Positions 43,070 through 51,155 of a DNA stretch of 64,000 nt are shown here, piece after piece. Position numbers and translations under genes: made by a program. The notes under the pieces were generated by a model. That model had not been told where the DNA came from. It saw nothing but the letters and a program-made list of their open reading frames with translations, and searched no databases. The DNA is from Ichthyophis bannanicus (Eukaryota > Chordata > Amphibia > Gymnophiona > Ichthyophiidae), in the NCBI GenBank assembly GCA_033557465.1, contig CM066047.1:4340001-4404000 (forward strand), read 5' to 3'. Numbering within the stretch: the first letter of the stretch is position 1; each line of letters starts with the position of its first letter.

Positions 43070-43930
43070 GTAGTACGAGAAAAGTCTAACGCGGAAAGAA
43101 ACAGGTGGGTTTTGAGGAGAGACAAACCTGGGAAAAGAAGGTTCTAGGTGGAGAGCAGTTGAGAGGGAGTTCCAGAGGGAGGGTCCCAGGAAGGTGGCAT
43201 TAATGATGGGTGGATTCAAGATGAGCATGATGTGGAGATGGTAACTGAAGATGTGGGCTGAGCAGAGGCTGTGGCCAGGGCTGTGGAAGTGAAGGAGGTC
43301 GGTTAGGTACTGGGGAGTTTGTGAATAAATGGCCTTGTGCACATAGTATCTTATAGCTGATTTGAAATTGTACAGGGAGCCAGTGTAACCCAATGAGGTG
43401 ATATGGTCAAAACAGGTTACATGTGAAATAATCTGGGCAGCGGTGTTTTGAATGGGTTGTAGACGGCGAAGTTGTGACAGGGGAAGATCAACAAGGGCAG
43501 AGTTACAGTAATTGAGACGTGACACAACCAGGGAAAGAAGCAGCATGGTGAGGGAGGGTCCAGAAAGGGGCATAGGGCTCTATTCTGCCTAAGAGAAAAA
43601 AAAGAGCGACACACCAACAGAGAAATGTGAATATGAAAAGAAAGGACAGAGTCCAACGTGACCACTAAATAATGGAGTAAAGTGACTAATGAAACAGAGG
43701 ACCTGGAGATGGAAGGGGCTAAGGAGGGGATGGGGCCACCAAATGTGAACCAGATAGCCAAGGTTTTTGAAGCATTCAGGTGCAGGAAATTGGATGTGAG
43801 CCAGCTGGCTTCCAGTGAGACGCAGGAGTTCAGTGGAGTGAGATCTGGAGCTACAGGGGAGGTGTGATGCAGGATAATGTTGTCAGCATTATCCAGACTG
43901 TTGAATTTGTAAAGTGAGGGGAGCCAGGAA
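43070..43930 (-). pseudogene. L2x reverse transcriptase C-terminal half
   Basis: Blocks: NADNIILHHTS (degenerate YADD), LNASKTLAIWFTFGGP, then after a shift SRLNYCNSALVDLPLSQLRRLQ and FLGPSLWNSLSTALH. These follow the usual order of L2 RT after the catalytic box. Frameshifted and catalytically dead. Confidence 0.8.
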
Positions 43931-44627
43931 GACATTACTACTACTACTACTACTACTGAGCATTTGTATAGCGCTACAAGTCGTATGCAGCACTGCACAG
44001 ACATGTAAGAGACAGTCCCTGCTCATCAGAGCTTACAATCTAGTTAAGACAGACAACACAGAAGGTGTAGGCAGGGATAAAACAAAGGGCAAAGAAAAAG
44101 AAAAAGGAGATCAGGTGAGTCAAGATCCAAAAGCAACAGCGAAGAGGAGTTTTCAGCCTGGATTTGAAGAGGGTTAGAGAAGGTGCCTGGCGTACAGACA
44201 CAGGTAGTTTGTTCCAGGCATAAGGTGCAGCAAGGTGAAAGGAGCGAAGTCTGGAGTTAGCAATAGAAGAGAAGGGCACAGACAGAAGCAGTTTGCTAGA
44301 AGAGCAGAGTTCCCGAGGGGGGATGTAAGGAGAAATAAGAGAAGAAAGGTAGTGAGGAGACGCAGAGTGAATGCATTATAGGTCAGCAGGAGAGGTTTGA
44401 ACTGGATGCGGAAACGGATAGGGAGCCAATGAAGTGACTTGAGAAGAGGAGTAATATGGGCATGACAAGGCTGGTGGGAAGATTAGCCGCACAGCAGAGT
44501 GTTGAACAGATTGAAGGGGAGATGATTCAAAGGGAGACCAGCAAGGAGTAGGTTACAGTAGTCATGACGGGAGGTGATTAAGGTGTGGATAAGCATCTTA
44601 GTAATGTGTTCAGAAAGGAAAGGGTGG

Positions 44628-44757
44628 TTCCTTATCGTTCCTCCAGCTTAGTCCTCGACGTATGGGTAGTGCACCTCCTCCTGCAGCATGAAGACTGGAC
44701 CAATCAAATTTCAGCTCCACTGGAACCCTTATACCAGGCATCTCTGGAACTCCAGTG
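44628..44757 (+). repeat. D2 left terminal repeat
   Basis: Starts TTCCTTATCGTTCCTCCAGC. Shares GTCCTCGACGTATGGGTAG through CTCTGGAACTCCAG with the complement of 50648-50750. In sense it is the 5' end. Confidence 0.9.
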
Positions 44758-45835
44758 TGTCCAGTCTTCATGCAGCAGGAGGACGTTAGTGAGCCTAGCT
44801 GGGCTCACTAGTTGCTTCCCTAGCTAACCTTTTGAGTATTTATTTTTTGTCCTATTGGGCTTCTTTTTGTTTAAGTAATTTAAGGGTTTCTGTTCCTTTA
44901 AATTGTGGGTTTATTCTCAGAGCACTCCATGGTGGGGGGGGGGGGGTCCTGAGGAAGGTCCCTCTCCTGTCCAGCCTTTGCCGCTTTTGTTTTTATAGCC
45001 TGTCTACCTTGAGGTATTAGGATCTCTGCTCCAGGGCCCTTCGGAGCAGAGCTCCTGCGGCGGCTGAACAGCAACTCCTCTCCGGAGGGTTGCTGGGTCT
45101 GATTTATTACTGCCGGTAAGTGCCGACGGCGGTGGGAGTGCAGAGCGGCTGCTGAGCCAAGTTCTGTGCTCTCTCCGACCGTGCTGGGATCCCTCAGTGC
45201 TGGTGCGATTTGTTTGGGGGGGCTCCCAGGGTCGCGGTATTCAGGGGCTACTAGTTGTAGGCGGCAGCAGTGTTTGCTTTCTCTCAAGCCTTTTTCTCGG
45301 CGGGGGAAAAAAGCGCGCCAAAGTTGCCTGGCTGCCGCGGCCATTTTTTCTTCACTCGCGGTTTTTTCTTCAGGGTGTCCCGCGGTAAATTTATTTATTT
45401 CCTTCATTTCTTTTCAGTATTTAAGTTAATTTCTTTTATTTCCTTTAATTGCTTCGTTTTATTTTATTTTTCGGCCCTTTTCCTCGGGCTGCAGCGGTCC
45501 CGCGGCTGGAAAGGGGGGGGGGGATTGAGGGTCTCCTCTCCTCTTCCTTTGCACGACGGTGGTGGTCTCCACGGTTGATTAATCTGGTTTGTGTGTTAAA
45601 CAAAGAAAAAAAAAATATATATATTTTTTTATACCTAAAAGGGGGCCACATCTCTCGAAAGCCGCTACTGCTGTTTGCTGGGCGCAGGGAGATACTTGCT
45701 TCCCTCCTCCCTTCAGAGGCTTTCTGTTGTCAGCTCATGCCCAGTTCCCGCATGGTTCTTCTGGGCCAGTGAGCCAGTTCTTCCCTTTTCAGCGTTGCAC
45801 TGTGCCTGCTAGCTTTCAACAGCGCAAGGGCTCTC
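44758..45835 (+). promoter_or_regulatory. D2 5' leader
   Basis: About 1.1 kb between the left terminus and the first candidate gag ATG. GC-rich in its second half with G and T runs, for example GGGGGGGGGGG at 44936. It contains no plausible protein; small frames on both strands differ in phase and lack resemblance. It is longer than the D1 leader (about 380 bases) and may hold the promoter and splice signals. Confidence 0.5.
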
Positions 45836-47331
45836 ATGCCAGGGGGGTCTCTTTGTCTCATTTGTGGTTCTCGGCGGGGCGCTGACGCGGAGACCGGCGT
45901 GTGCCCACGCTGTGCCTCTCTCTCTCTCGCAGTATGGAGCAGCGCCTAGAAAGTTCTGTGGCTGCGCCGGCGCAGGCCGAGGCCGCAGCAGGGGACTTGG
46001 ACTCGCCGCTGGAAGGACCCTCGGGTCTTCTTTCTACCAGTTGCTTGGCGTCTGCGGGACAGTCAGACCTCGGCGGAGGCCTGCCCTTAGAGGATTTTTC
46101 TCCAGATTTTGTCTTGCTTCTGCACTAGGCGTTCTGCCGTAGGCGCCAGGTTATGGGAGCTTCGCCACTTCCAGCGCAGGGGGTGTCTGCCCAACCCGCT
46201 TCGGGGGAGCCTCCGTTGCCCGCCGGCAGGGCCCCTAAGCGGACACGGCTGCACGAACCTTTTCCTTCGGAAGCTGAGTGGCCTGAAGGGGATGACCCAG
46301 AGTTAGACCAGGAGATGGATGCAGATGGCTTGGAAGAGGGCGAGCTTCCTGAACCGGAGGATCAGGCTAAGATTATTCGCGTGTTCCGACGGGAAGAGCT
46401 TCCTGCTCTAGTCTCGGAGGCGCTTCAAACTTTGGGTTTGGCCCCTACTGCTCCAGTGGAGGAGGCGGACGGGGCAGATCCCATTATTCAAGCGGTGCGT
46501 CAGACTAACGTGGTGTTCCCGATTCACAAAGTTATTGACCAGATGATTCAGGCCGAGTGGGACACTCCTGAATCGGGTCTCAAAGGGGTTAAGGTCATGC
46601 GCCGGCTTTATCCTCTTTCGGAAGCCGATCTAGAGCGTTTCCGCTCTCCCAAGGTCGACGCGGCCGTGTCGGCGGTGACTAAGAAGACCACCATTCCGGT
46701 GGAAGGGAGTGCGGCCTTACGTGAGCCGCAGGACCGGAAAATGGACGGGCTGTTGAAGCAATCCTTTGAGGCGGACGTGATTGCGTTACAAGCTTCCGTT
46801 TGCGGGGCTTGGGTGGCCCGTGCATGTTTGCGCTGGGTTCAGCGACTGCAACAATCTCCTTCCTTAGAGACCGACATGCTGACTGAGATCCACCGCTTGG
46901 AATCGGGGGCGGCGTACTTAGCGGATGTCCAGTATGATCTCATCAGAGCTCTCTCCAATAGCATGGCATCCGTGGTGGCGTCCCGCAGAGCCCTTTGGTT
47001 AAAAAATTGGGCAGCCGATGGGTCTTCCAAATCGCGGTTGGGCAAATTGCCCTTTAAAGGGAGACTGCTCTTTGGTGAGGACTTGGATAAGTTGGTTAAG
47101 GACCTGGGAGACTCCAAAGGCGGTCGCCTGCCGGAGGATAGACCCAAGCGGGGTAGGTCGCTTCCGGTATCTCGGGGGCAGTTTCGGGACTTTCGCAGGT
47201 TCCGCTCACCACATTATGGGGGTTTCCAGCGTGGCAGATATAGCTCCCGAGCTTCGGTCTTTCGCGGCTTCCGTGGCGCCAGCAGAGGATTCTCGGCGGC
47301 TAGTTCTCCAGCCGCCCGCAAGCCCCAATGA
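45836..47331 (+). pseudogene. D2 gag-like ORF1 with frameshift and one stop
   Basis: A first ATG (45836) opens a short zinc-binding start (CLIC ... CPRC), the counterpart of the D1 N-terminus. This frame ends after a (CT)n run, while a second ATG (45934) in another phase continues gag. An in-frame TAG at 46126-46128 interrupts it, and from 46153 the frame is open for 392 codons to 47331. That part has an acidic N-terminus, a helical core (IHKVIDQMIQAEWDTPES) and an RG-rich, RNA-binding-like end (RGQFRDFRRFRSPHYGGF). The pyrimidine run plus CAG at 45931 also looks like a splice acceptor, so an intron could remove the break. Confidence 0.82.
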
Positions 47332-49234
47332 AGGGCAGCGGGTCCAGGTGGAGCTGCCTGTGATCGGAGGGCGTCTTCGACGTTTTCTCTCCGCTTGGAC
47401 CCATATTACTTCCGATCAGTGGGTTTTGGACATCATACGAGATGGGTACGTTCTCGATTTGGCCCGTCCCGTGCTCGATTCCTTTGTAGCGTCCCCCTGC
47501 CGGGGAGTCCAAAAAACCCTTCAGATCCGGCAAACGCTCGATCGTCTTCTCCGGTTGGGGGCGGTCATTCCCGTACCGCCAGCGGAATATGGTCAGGGAA
47601 GGTACTCCATTTATTTCGTGGTGCCAAAGAAGGGTGGCGATCTTCGCCCCATTTTGGATCTCAAAGGAGTGAATCGTTGTCTACGGGTTCCCCACTTTCG
47701 GATGGAAACTCTACGGTCCGTGATAGTCGCGGTCCGCCAGGGCGAGTTTCTCACGTCTCTCGACCTCACGGAAGCTTATCTCCATATCCCGATTCGAGAG
47801 GACCAGCAAAAATATCTCCGCTTTGCGCTGCCATGGGGCCATTTCCAGTTTCAGGCGTTGCCCTTCGGTCTTGCGACCGCGCCGCGAGTTTTCACCAAGG
47901 TCATGGTGGTGGTGGCGGCGGCCTTGCGCAAAGAGGGAGTGCTCGTCCATCCCTACCTGGACGATTGGTTAATTCGCGGGAAGTCTCGCGCAGAAAGCTT
48001 GGCGGCGACAGCAAAAGTCGTGGCGCTCTTGCAGTCTCTCTGCTGGGTGATCAACCCACACAAGAGTCATTTGGTGCCAACGCAGCTTCTCGAATATTTG
48101 GGAGTAACGTTCGAAACGGGCGTGGGATTGGTATCTCTTCCCGAACGCAGGATATTAGCTCTTCAATCCCTGGTATGGCGGTTCCGAAAGACTCCGGCTC
48201 CGTCGGCCTGGCAATACCTGCAGTTGCTCGGGACGATAGCAGCTTCCCTGGAGGTGGTACCTTGGGCACGCTTTCACATGCGTTCGCTCCAGCGGGCCTT
48301 ACTCCGTCGCTGGTCCAACCAGTCTGATTCCCTGGGCAAACATCTACCTTGCCCGTTGGGCGTTCGGAGAGACCTGCGTTGGTGGCTGAGCCCATCCTCG
48401 CTGCGGATGGGGATGCCGTTGGAGCAGCCGAACTATGTTCCGCTCTTGACGGATGCCTGCCTGTCGGGCTGGGGCGCACACTTCGAGGGTCAGTTCGCTC
48501 AAGGTCTCTGGTCCCCGGAGGAGAGAGCTTGGTCGATCAATCGCTTGGAACTTCGAGCCGTTCGATTTGCCTTGCAGCACTTCGAGACCCAGATAGCGAC
48601 TCGGGCGGTTCGAGTTCTCTCCGACAATGCGGCGACGGTGGCCTACATCAACCGGCAGGGCGGTACCGGAAGCGTCGGCCTGGAAGCGGAGACTCGGACG
48701 TTGTTCGAGTGGGTGGAGCCCCGACTGCTGGCCATCTCGGCGGCACACATTGCCGGAAAAGACAACGTTACGGCAGACTTTCTCAGCAGAGTTCAGGTGG
48801 ATCCCGGCGAATGGGAACTTCATCCGCGGGTGTTCGCGCAGCTGGTGCGGCGGTGGGGCCAACCGGTCATGGACTTGATGGCCACGTTCCGCTCAGCGAA
48901 GGCAGCTCGATTCTACAGTCGTCGGAGAGAGCCAATGTCCGAAGGTCTGGATGCTCTTTTGCAGATTTGGCCCTCCGCGGGTCTGCTCTACGTGTTCCCT
49001 CCGTGGCCCCTGCTGGGGCGCGTGATCCAGCGTATCGAGGCTCACCGAGGTCGGGTGCTGTTGATAGCGCCGGATTGGCCTCGTCGGCCTTGGTATGCCG
49101 ATCTGATGCGGTTGGTGGACGGTTCTCCGTGGAGGCTTCCCGTGGTTCCAGATCTGTTGTGTCAGGGTCCCCTTCGCATGCCTCAAGTGGGGAGATTCTC
49201 TCTTACGGCCTGGCTATTGAAAGGGCTCGGCTAA
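47018..49234 (+). CDS. D2 reverse transcriptase-RNase H with C-terminal DIRS domain
   Basis: 738 open codons from an ATG lying inside gag (+1 phase); family similarity begins about residue 110. RT: LDLTEAY (248-254) and YLDDWLI (313-319). RNase H: Asp479 (LTDACLSGWGAHF), Glu511 (LELRAV), Asp536 (LSDNAATVAYINRQGG) and Asp587 (TADFLSR). The C-terminal region has DLMATFRS, VFPPWPLLGRV and IAPDWPRRPWY, corresponding to the D1 domain related to Dam methyltransferases. It ends AWLLKGLG. All catalytic residues are present and no stop occurs, so the enzyme may be active. Confidence 0.95.
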   Translation: MGLPNRGWANCPLKGDCSLVRTWISWLRTWETPKAVACRRIDPSGVGRFRYLGGSFGTFAGSAHHIMGVSSVADIAPELRSFAASVAPAEDSRRLVLQPPASPNEGQRVQVELPVIGGRLRRFLSAWTHITSDQWVLDIIRDGYVLDLARPVLDSFVASPCRGVQKTLQIRQTLDRLLRLGAVIPVPPAEYGQGRYSIYFVVPKKGGDLRPILDLKGVNRCLRVPHFRMETLRSVIVAVRQGEFLTSLDLTEAYLHIPIREDQQKYLRFALPWGHFQFQALPFGLATAPRVFTKVMVVVAAALRKEGVLVHPYLDDWLIRGKSRAESLAATAKVVALLQSLCWVINPHKSHLVPTQLLEYLGVTFETGVGLVSLPERRILALQSLVWRFRKTPAPSAWQYLQLLGTIAASLEVVPWARFHMRSLQRALLRRWSNQSDSLGKHLPCPLGVRRDLRWWLSPSSLRMGMPLEQPNYVPLLTDACLSGWGAHFEGQFAQGLWSPEERAWSINRLELRAVRFALQHFETQIATRAVRVLSDNAATVAYINRQGGTGSVGLEAETRTLFEWVEPRLLAISAAHIAGKDNVTADFLSRVQVDPGEWELHPRVFAQLVRRWGQPVMDLMATFRSAKAARFYSRRREPMSEGLDALLQIWPSAGLLYVFPPWPLLGRVIQRIEAHRGRVLLIAPDWPRRPWYADLMRLVDGSPWRLPVVPDLLCQGPLRMPQVGRFSLTAWLLKGLG
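47395..48327 (+). other. upstream part of the YR-phase frame overlapping D2 RT
   Basis: 310 codons open in the -1 phase of RT, starting at TTG-GAC-CC (D1 has ATG-GAC-CC at the matching place) and ending at a TGA 22 bases before the 48349 frame, in the same phase. The TGA arises within TCT-GAT of RT, where a CpG-to-TpG change would be silent for RT. The product would be Ser/Gly/Arg-rich without a known domain. See the corresponding D1 entry at 4816-6642. Confidence 0.35.
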
Positions 49235-50268
49235 GAAAACGGGGTTATTCACGGGCGGTCGTGGCGACCCTGTTACAAGCGCGCAAGAGCTCTACTTCGC
49301 TGGCCTATGTACGGGTTTGGCGTGTTTTTGAGGACTGGTGTTCTCGACATCATATCCGAGCGGCTACAGCCTCTATTCCGGTGATACTGGATTTTTTGCA
49401 GGACGGTTTTGCTAAGGGTTTGGCCGCCAGTTCGTTACGCGTGCAATTGGCGGCTCTGTCATGTTACCGTGGAAAGGTTCAGGGCGTGGCGTTAGGTGCT
49501 CATGCTGACGTGCGTTTCTTGCGGGCTGTTTCTAGGCTGCGTCCGGCCCGTAGAGTCTCGGTACCCTCTTGGGATCTTAATTTGGTGTTGCGGACTCTCA
49601 GTGCAGCCCCTTTTGAGCCTCTGTCTCGTAGTTCGGTAAAGGATTTGACTCTCAAAACGGTGTTTCTAGTGGCGATTTGTTCCGCACGCCGTATTTCCGA
49701 GCTACAGGCTCTTTCTTGCAGGGAGCCTTTTCTGTCTTTCTCGGCTCAAAAAGTGGTTCTGCGGCCTGTGCCTTCCTTTCTACCTAAGGTGACGTCTCCT
49801 TTCCACTTGAACCAGGTCGTCTCCCTTCCGGTATTTCCGGAGTCGGAAGGGCATGCTTCTGATCGCGGTCTAAGTCGGTTGGACCTCAAGAGGGTTCTCC
49901 GACGCTATTTAAAGGTTACCAGCGGTTTTCGTAAATCGGATCACTTGTTTGTGCTGTTTGGCGGTCCTCGCAAAGGTGAAGCGGCAGCGAAGGCTTCTAT
50001 TGCTCGGTGGATTAAGGAGGCGATTGGTTCAGCTTATCTGTTACACGGTCGAATTCCGCCTGTTGGGTTGCGCGCTCATTCTACAAGAGCGCAGGCAGCG
50101 TCCTGGGCGGAGTTCAGTTTGGTTTCGCCGGTGGATATCTGTAAGGCGGCCACGTGGTCTTCTTTGCACACTTTCAGTAAACATTATCGACTTGATGTCT
50201 TGGCGGCGAGCGATGCCGGTTTTGGTTCCGCGGTTCTGCGTGCCGGCTGGAAAAATCCCACCCGTTAG
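48349..50268 (+). CDS. D2 tyrosine recombinase (YR), with long overlap into RT
   Basis: The recombinase proper begins about 49230: core-binding domain (SSTSLAYVRVWRVFEDWC), then catalytic Arg in SARRISEL (49690-49692), His and Arg in AHSTR (50077-50079, 50086-50088), ATWSSLHTF and nucleophile Tyr (50185-50187). All essential residues are present. Upstream, this frame stays open through 885 bases of the RT gene. The frame begins at TTG; the only ATG lies at about 48811, inside the RT overlap, and the YR domain itself contains no methionine. Translation must start upstream, shift from RT, or follow splicing. The enzyme should integrate the circular DNA copy. Confidence 0.93.
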   Translation: MPVGRSERPALVAEPILAADGDAVGAAELCSALDGCLPVGLGRTLRGSVRSRSLVPGGESLVDQSLGTSSRSICLAALRDPDSDSGGSSSLRQCGDGGLHQPAGRYRKRRPGSGDSDVVRVGGAPTAGHLGGTHCRKRQRYGRLSQQSSGGSRRMGTSSAGVRAAGAAVGPTGHGLDGHVPLSEGSSILQSSERANVRRSGCSFADLALRGSALRVPSVAPAGARDPAYRGSPRSGAVDSAGLASSALVCRSDAVGGRFSVEASRGSRSVVSGSPSHASSGEILSYGLAIERARLRKRGYSRAVVATLLQARKSSTSLAYVRVWRVFEDWCSRHHIRAATASIPVILDFLQDGFAKGLAASSLRVQLAALSCYRGKVQGVALGAHADVRFLRAVSRLRPARRVSVPSWDLNLVLRTLSAAPFEPLSRSSVKDLTLKTVFLVAICSARRISELQALSCREPFLSFSAQKVVLRPVPSFLPKVTSPFHLNQVVSLPVFPESEGHASDRGLSRLDLKRVLRRYLKVTSGFRKSDHLFVLFGGPRKGEAAAKASIARWIKEAIGSAYLLHGRIPPVGLRAHSTRAQAASWAEFSLVSPVDICKAATWSSLHTFSKHYRLDVLAASDAGFGSAVLRAGWKNPTR

Positions 50269-50283
50269 GCTGCTTTGATACAT

Positions 50284-50380
50284 CCCATATGTCGAGGACT
50301 AAGCTGGAGGAACGATAAGGAAATAGTAATTACACTTACCTGGTAATTGTAGTTCCTTGAGAGACGACAGCTTAGTCCTC
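50284..50380 (+). repeat. D2 internal complementary region
   Basis: The first half complements the left tip (GGACTAAGCTGGAGGAACG, then ATAAGGAA). The second half complements the right tip (ATAGTAATTACACTTACC, then GAGACGACAGCTTAG). The two halves abut exactly, which sets the element ends at 44628 and 50808 without extra bases. Confidence 0.93.
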
Positions 50381-50639
50381 CTGCCTCTCCCTGTCTCTTT
50401 GCTTTTAGCGCGGCACGCCTTGGGTTCAGAGGTCCGTATTCCCAGGTGAGTGCGTTTCCTTCTCCTTTTTTCCTTTCGCTCCAATGTTTTCCTTTTATTC
50501 TCACGGTCTGCTTTGGCTGTGGCAGGGGCGGGACATTCCGTTCCTGTTAGGGGTGGCCTTTGGCTACAATAAAAAAAAAAACAAAAAACAATTGCACAGT
50601 TGGGCTCGATTAAAGGTTAGCTACGTGTGAGTTTGCTTT

Positions 50640-50808
50640 GTCAGTAGGTCACTGGAGTTCCAGAGATGCCTGGTATAAGGGTTCCAGTGGAGCTGAAATT
50701 TGATTGGTCCAGTCTTCATGCTGCAGGAGGAGGTGCACTACCCATACGTCGAGGACTAAGCTGTCGTCTCTCAAGGAACTACAATTACCAGGTAAGTGTA
50801 ATTACTAT
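50640..50808 (+). repeat. D2 right terminal repeat (3' end in sense)
   Basis: Complement of the left terminus from CACTGGAGTTCCAGAGATG to CATACGTCGAGGACTAAGC, followed by a unique tip CAATTACCAGGTAAGTG and TAATTACTAT. The tip has inverted arms AATTAC/GTAATT around CAGGTAAGT, a consensus splice donor. Confidence 0.92.
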
Positions 50809-50867
50809 ATTTTGCTGATGTTATAGAGAAAGAAACGGCAGGTTTTAGCTATCAGATGGATGTGTTA

Positions 50868-51004
50868 CAGTACAAGCATTGTGGAACCTTTGTCTTTTGG
50901 GGAAACTGCTAGGTACGTATGACCTAGATTGGCCACTGTTGGAAACAAGTTACTGGGCTTGATGGACCTTGGTCTGACCCAGTATGGCATATCTTATGTT
51001 CTTA
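50868..51004 (+). repeat. CR1 family 1 3' tail inside LINE B2
   Basis: Reads CAGTACAAGCATTGTGG to CATATCTTATGTTCTTATG. Short ATGTGT duplications flank it. A severely 5'-truncated CR1 insertion, plus strand. Confidence 0.85.
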
Positions 51005-51155
51005 TGTGTGTGGAGAAAGAGAGAGAGGAGTCAAAGACAAACCCAAGATTGCAAGCCGAGGAAACAGGGAGGAGTACAGAGTTATCCACAGAGAAAGGAG
51101 GAAGAGGAGGGGAGGTTGTAGGGGGAAAGATAAGAAGTCTTGGCCATGTTCAGTT

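Larger units (their letters stand above)
42163..43931 (-). mobile_element. L2-clade LINE, 3' part (L2x), host of two hAT MITEs
   Basis: Minus strand. Tail TTTATACCGCCCTTTGTGACATCAGAGCGGTTTACAA at 42176-42213 fits the L2 hairpin type. The C-terminal RT lies at 43573-43070. Further RT text up to 43920 contains NADN in place of YADD. Two MITEs at 42337-43061 interrupt the 3' UTR. The ACT-tailed LINE B2 begins right at 43934. Confidence 0.82.
44628..50808 (+). mobile_element. DIRS-like retrotransposon D2, complete and youngest
   Basis: 6.18 kb on the plus strand. Inverted terminal repeats match at about 44646-44757 and 50648-50760. An internal complementary region at 50284-50380 pairs with both outer tips (it reads GATAAGGAA joined to ATAGTAATTAC). 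Order: long leader, gag, RT-RNase H with C-terminal domain, YR. Its coding region is rich in CG dinucleotides, in contrast to the AT-rich, CpG-poor flanks, which suggests recent arrival with little methylation decay. There is no target duplication, as expected. It sits inside LINE B2. Confidence 0.95.
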
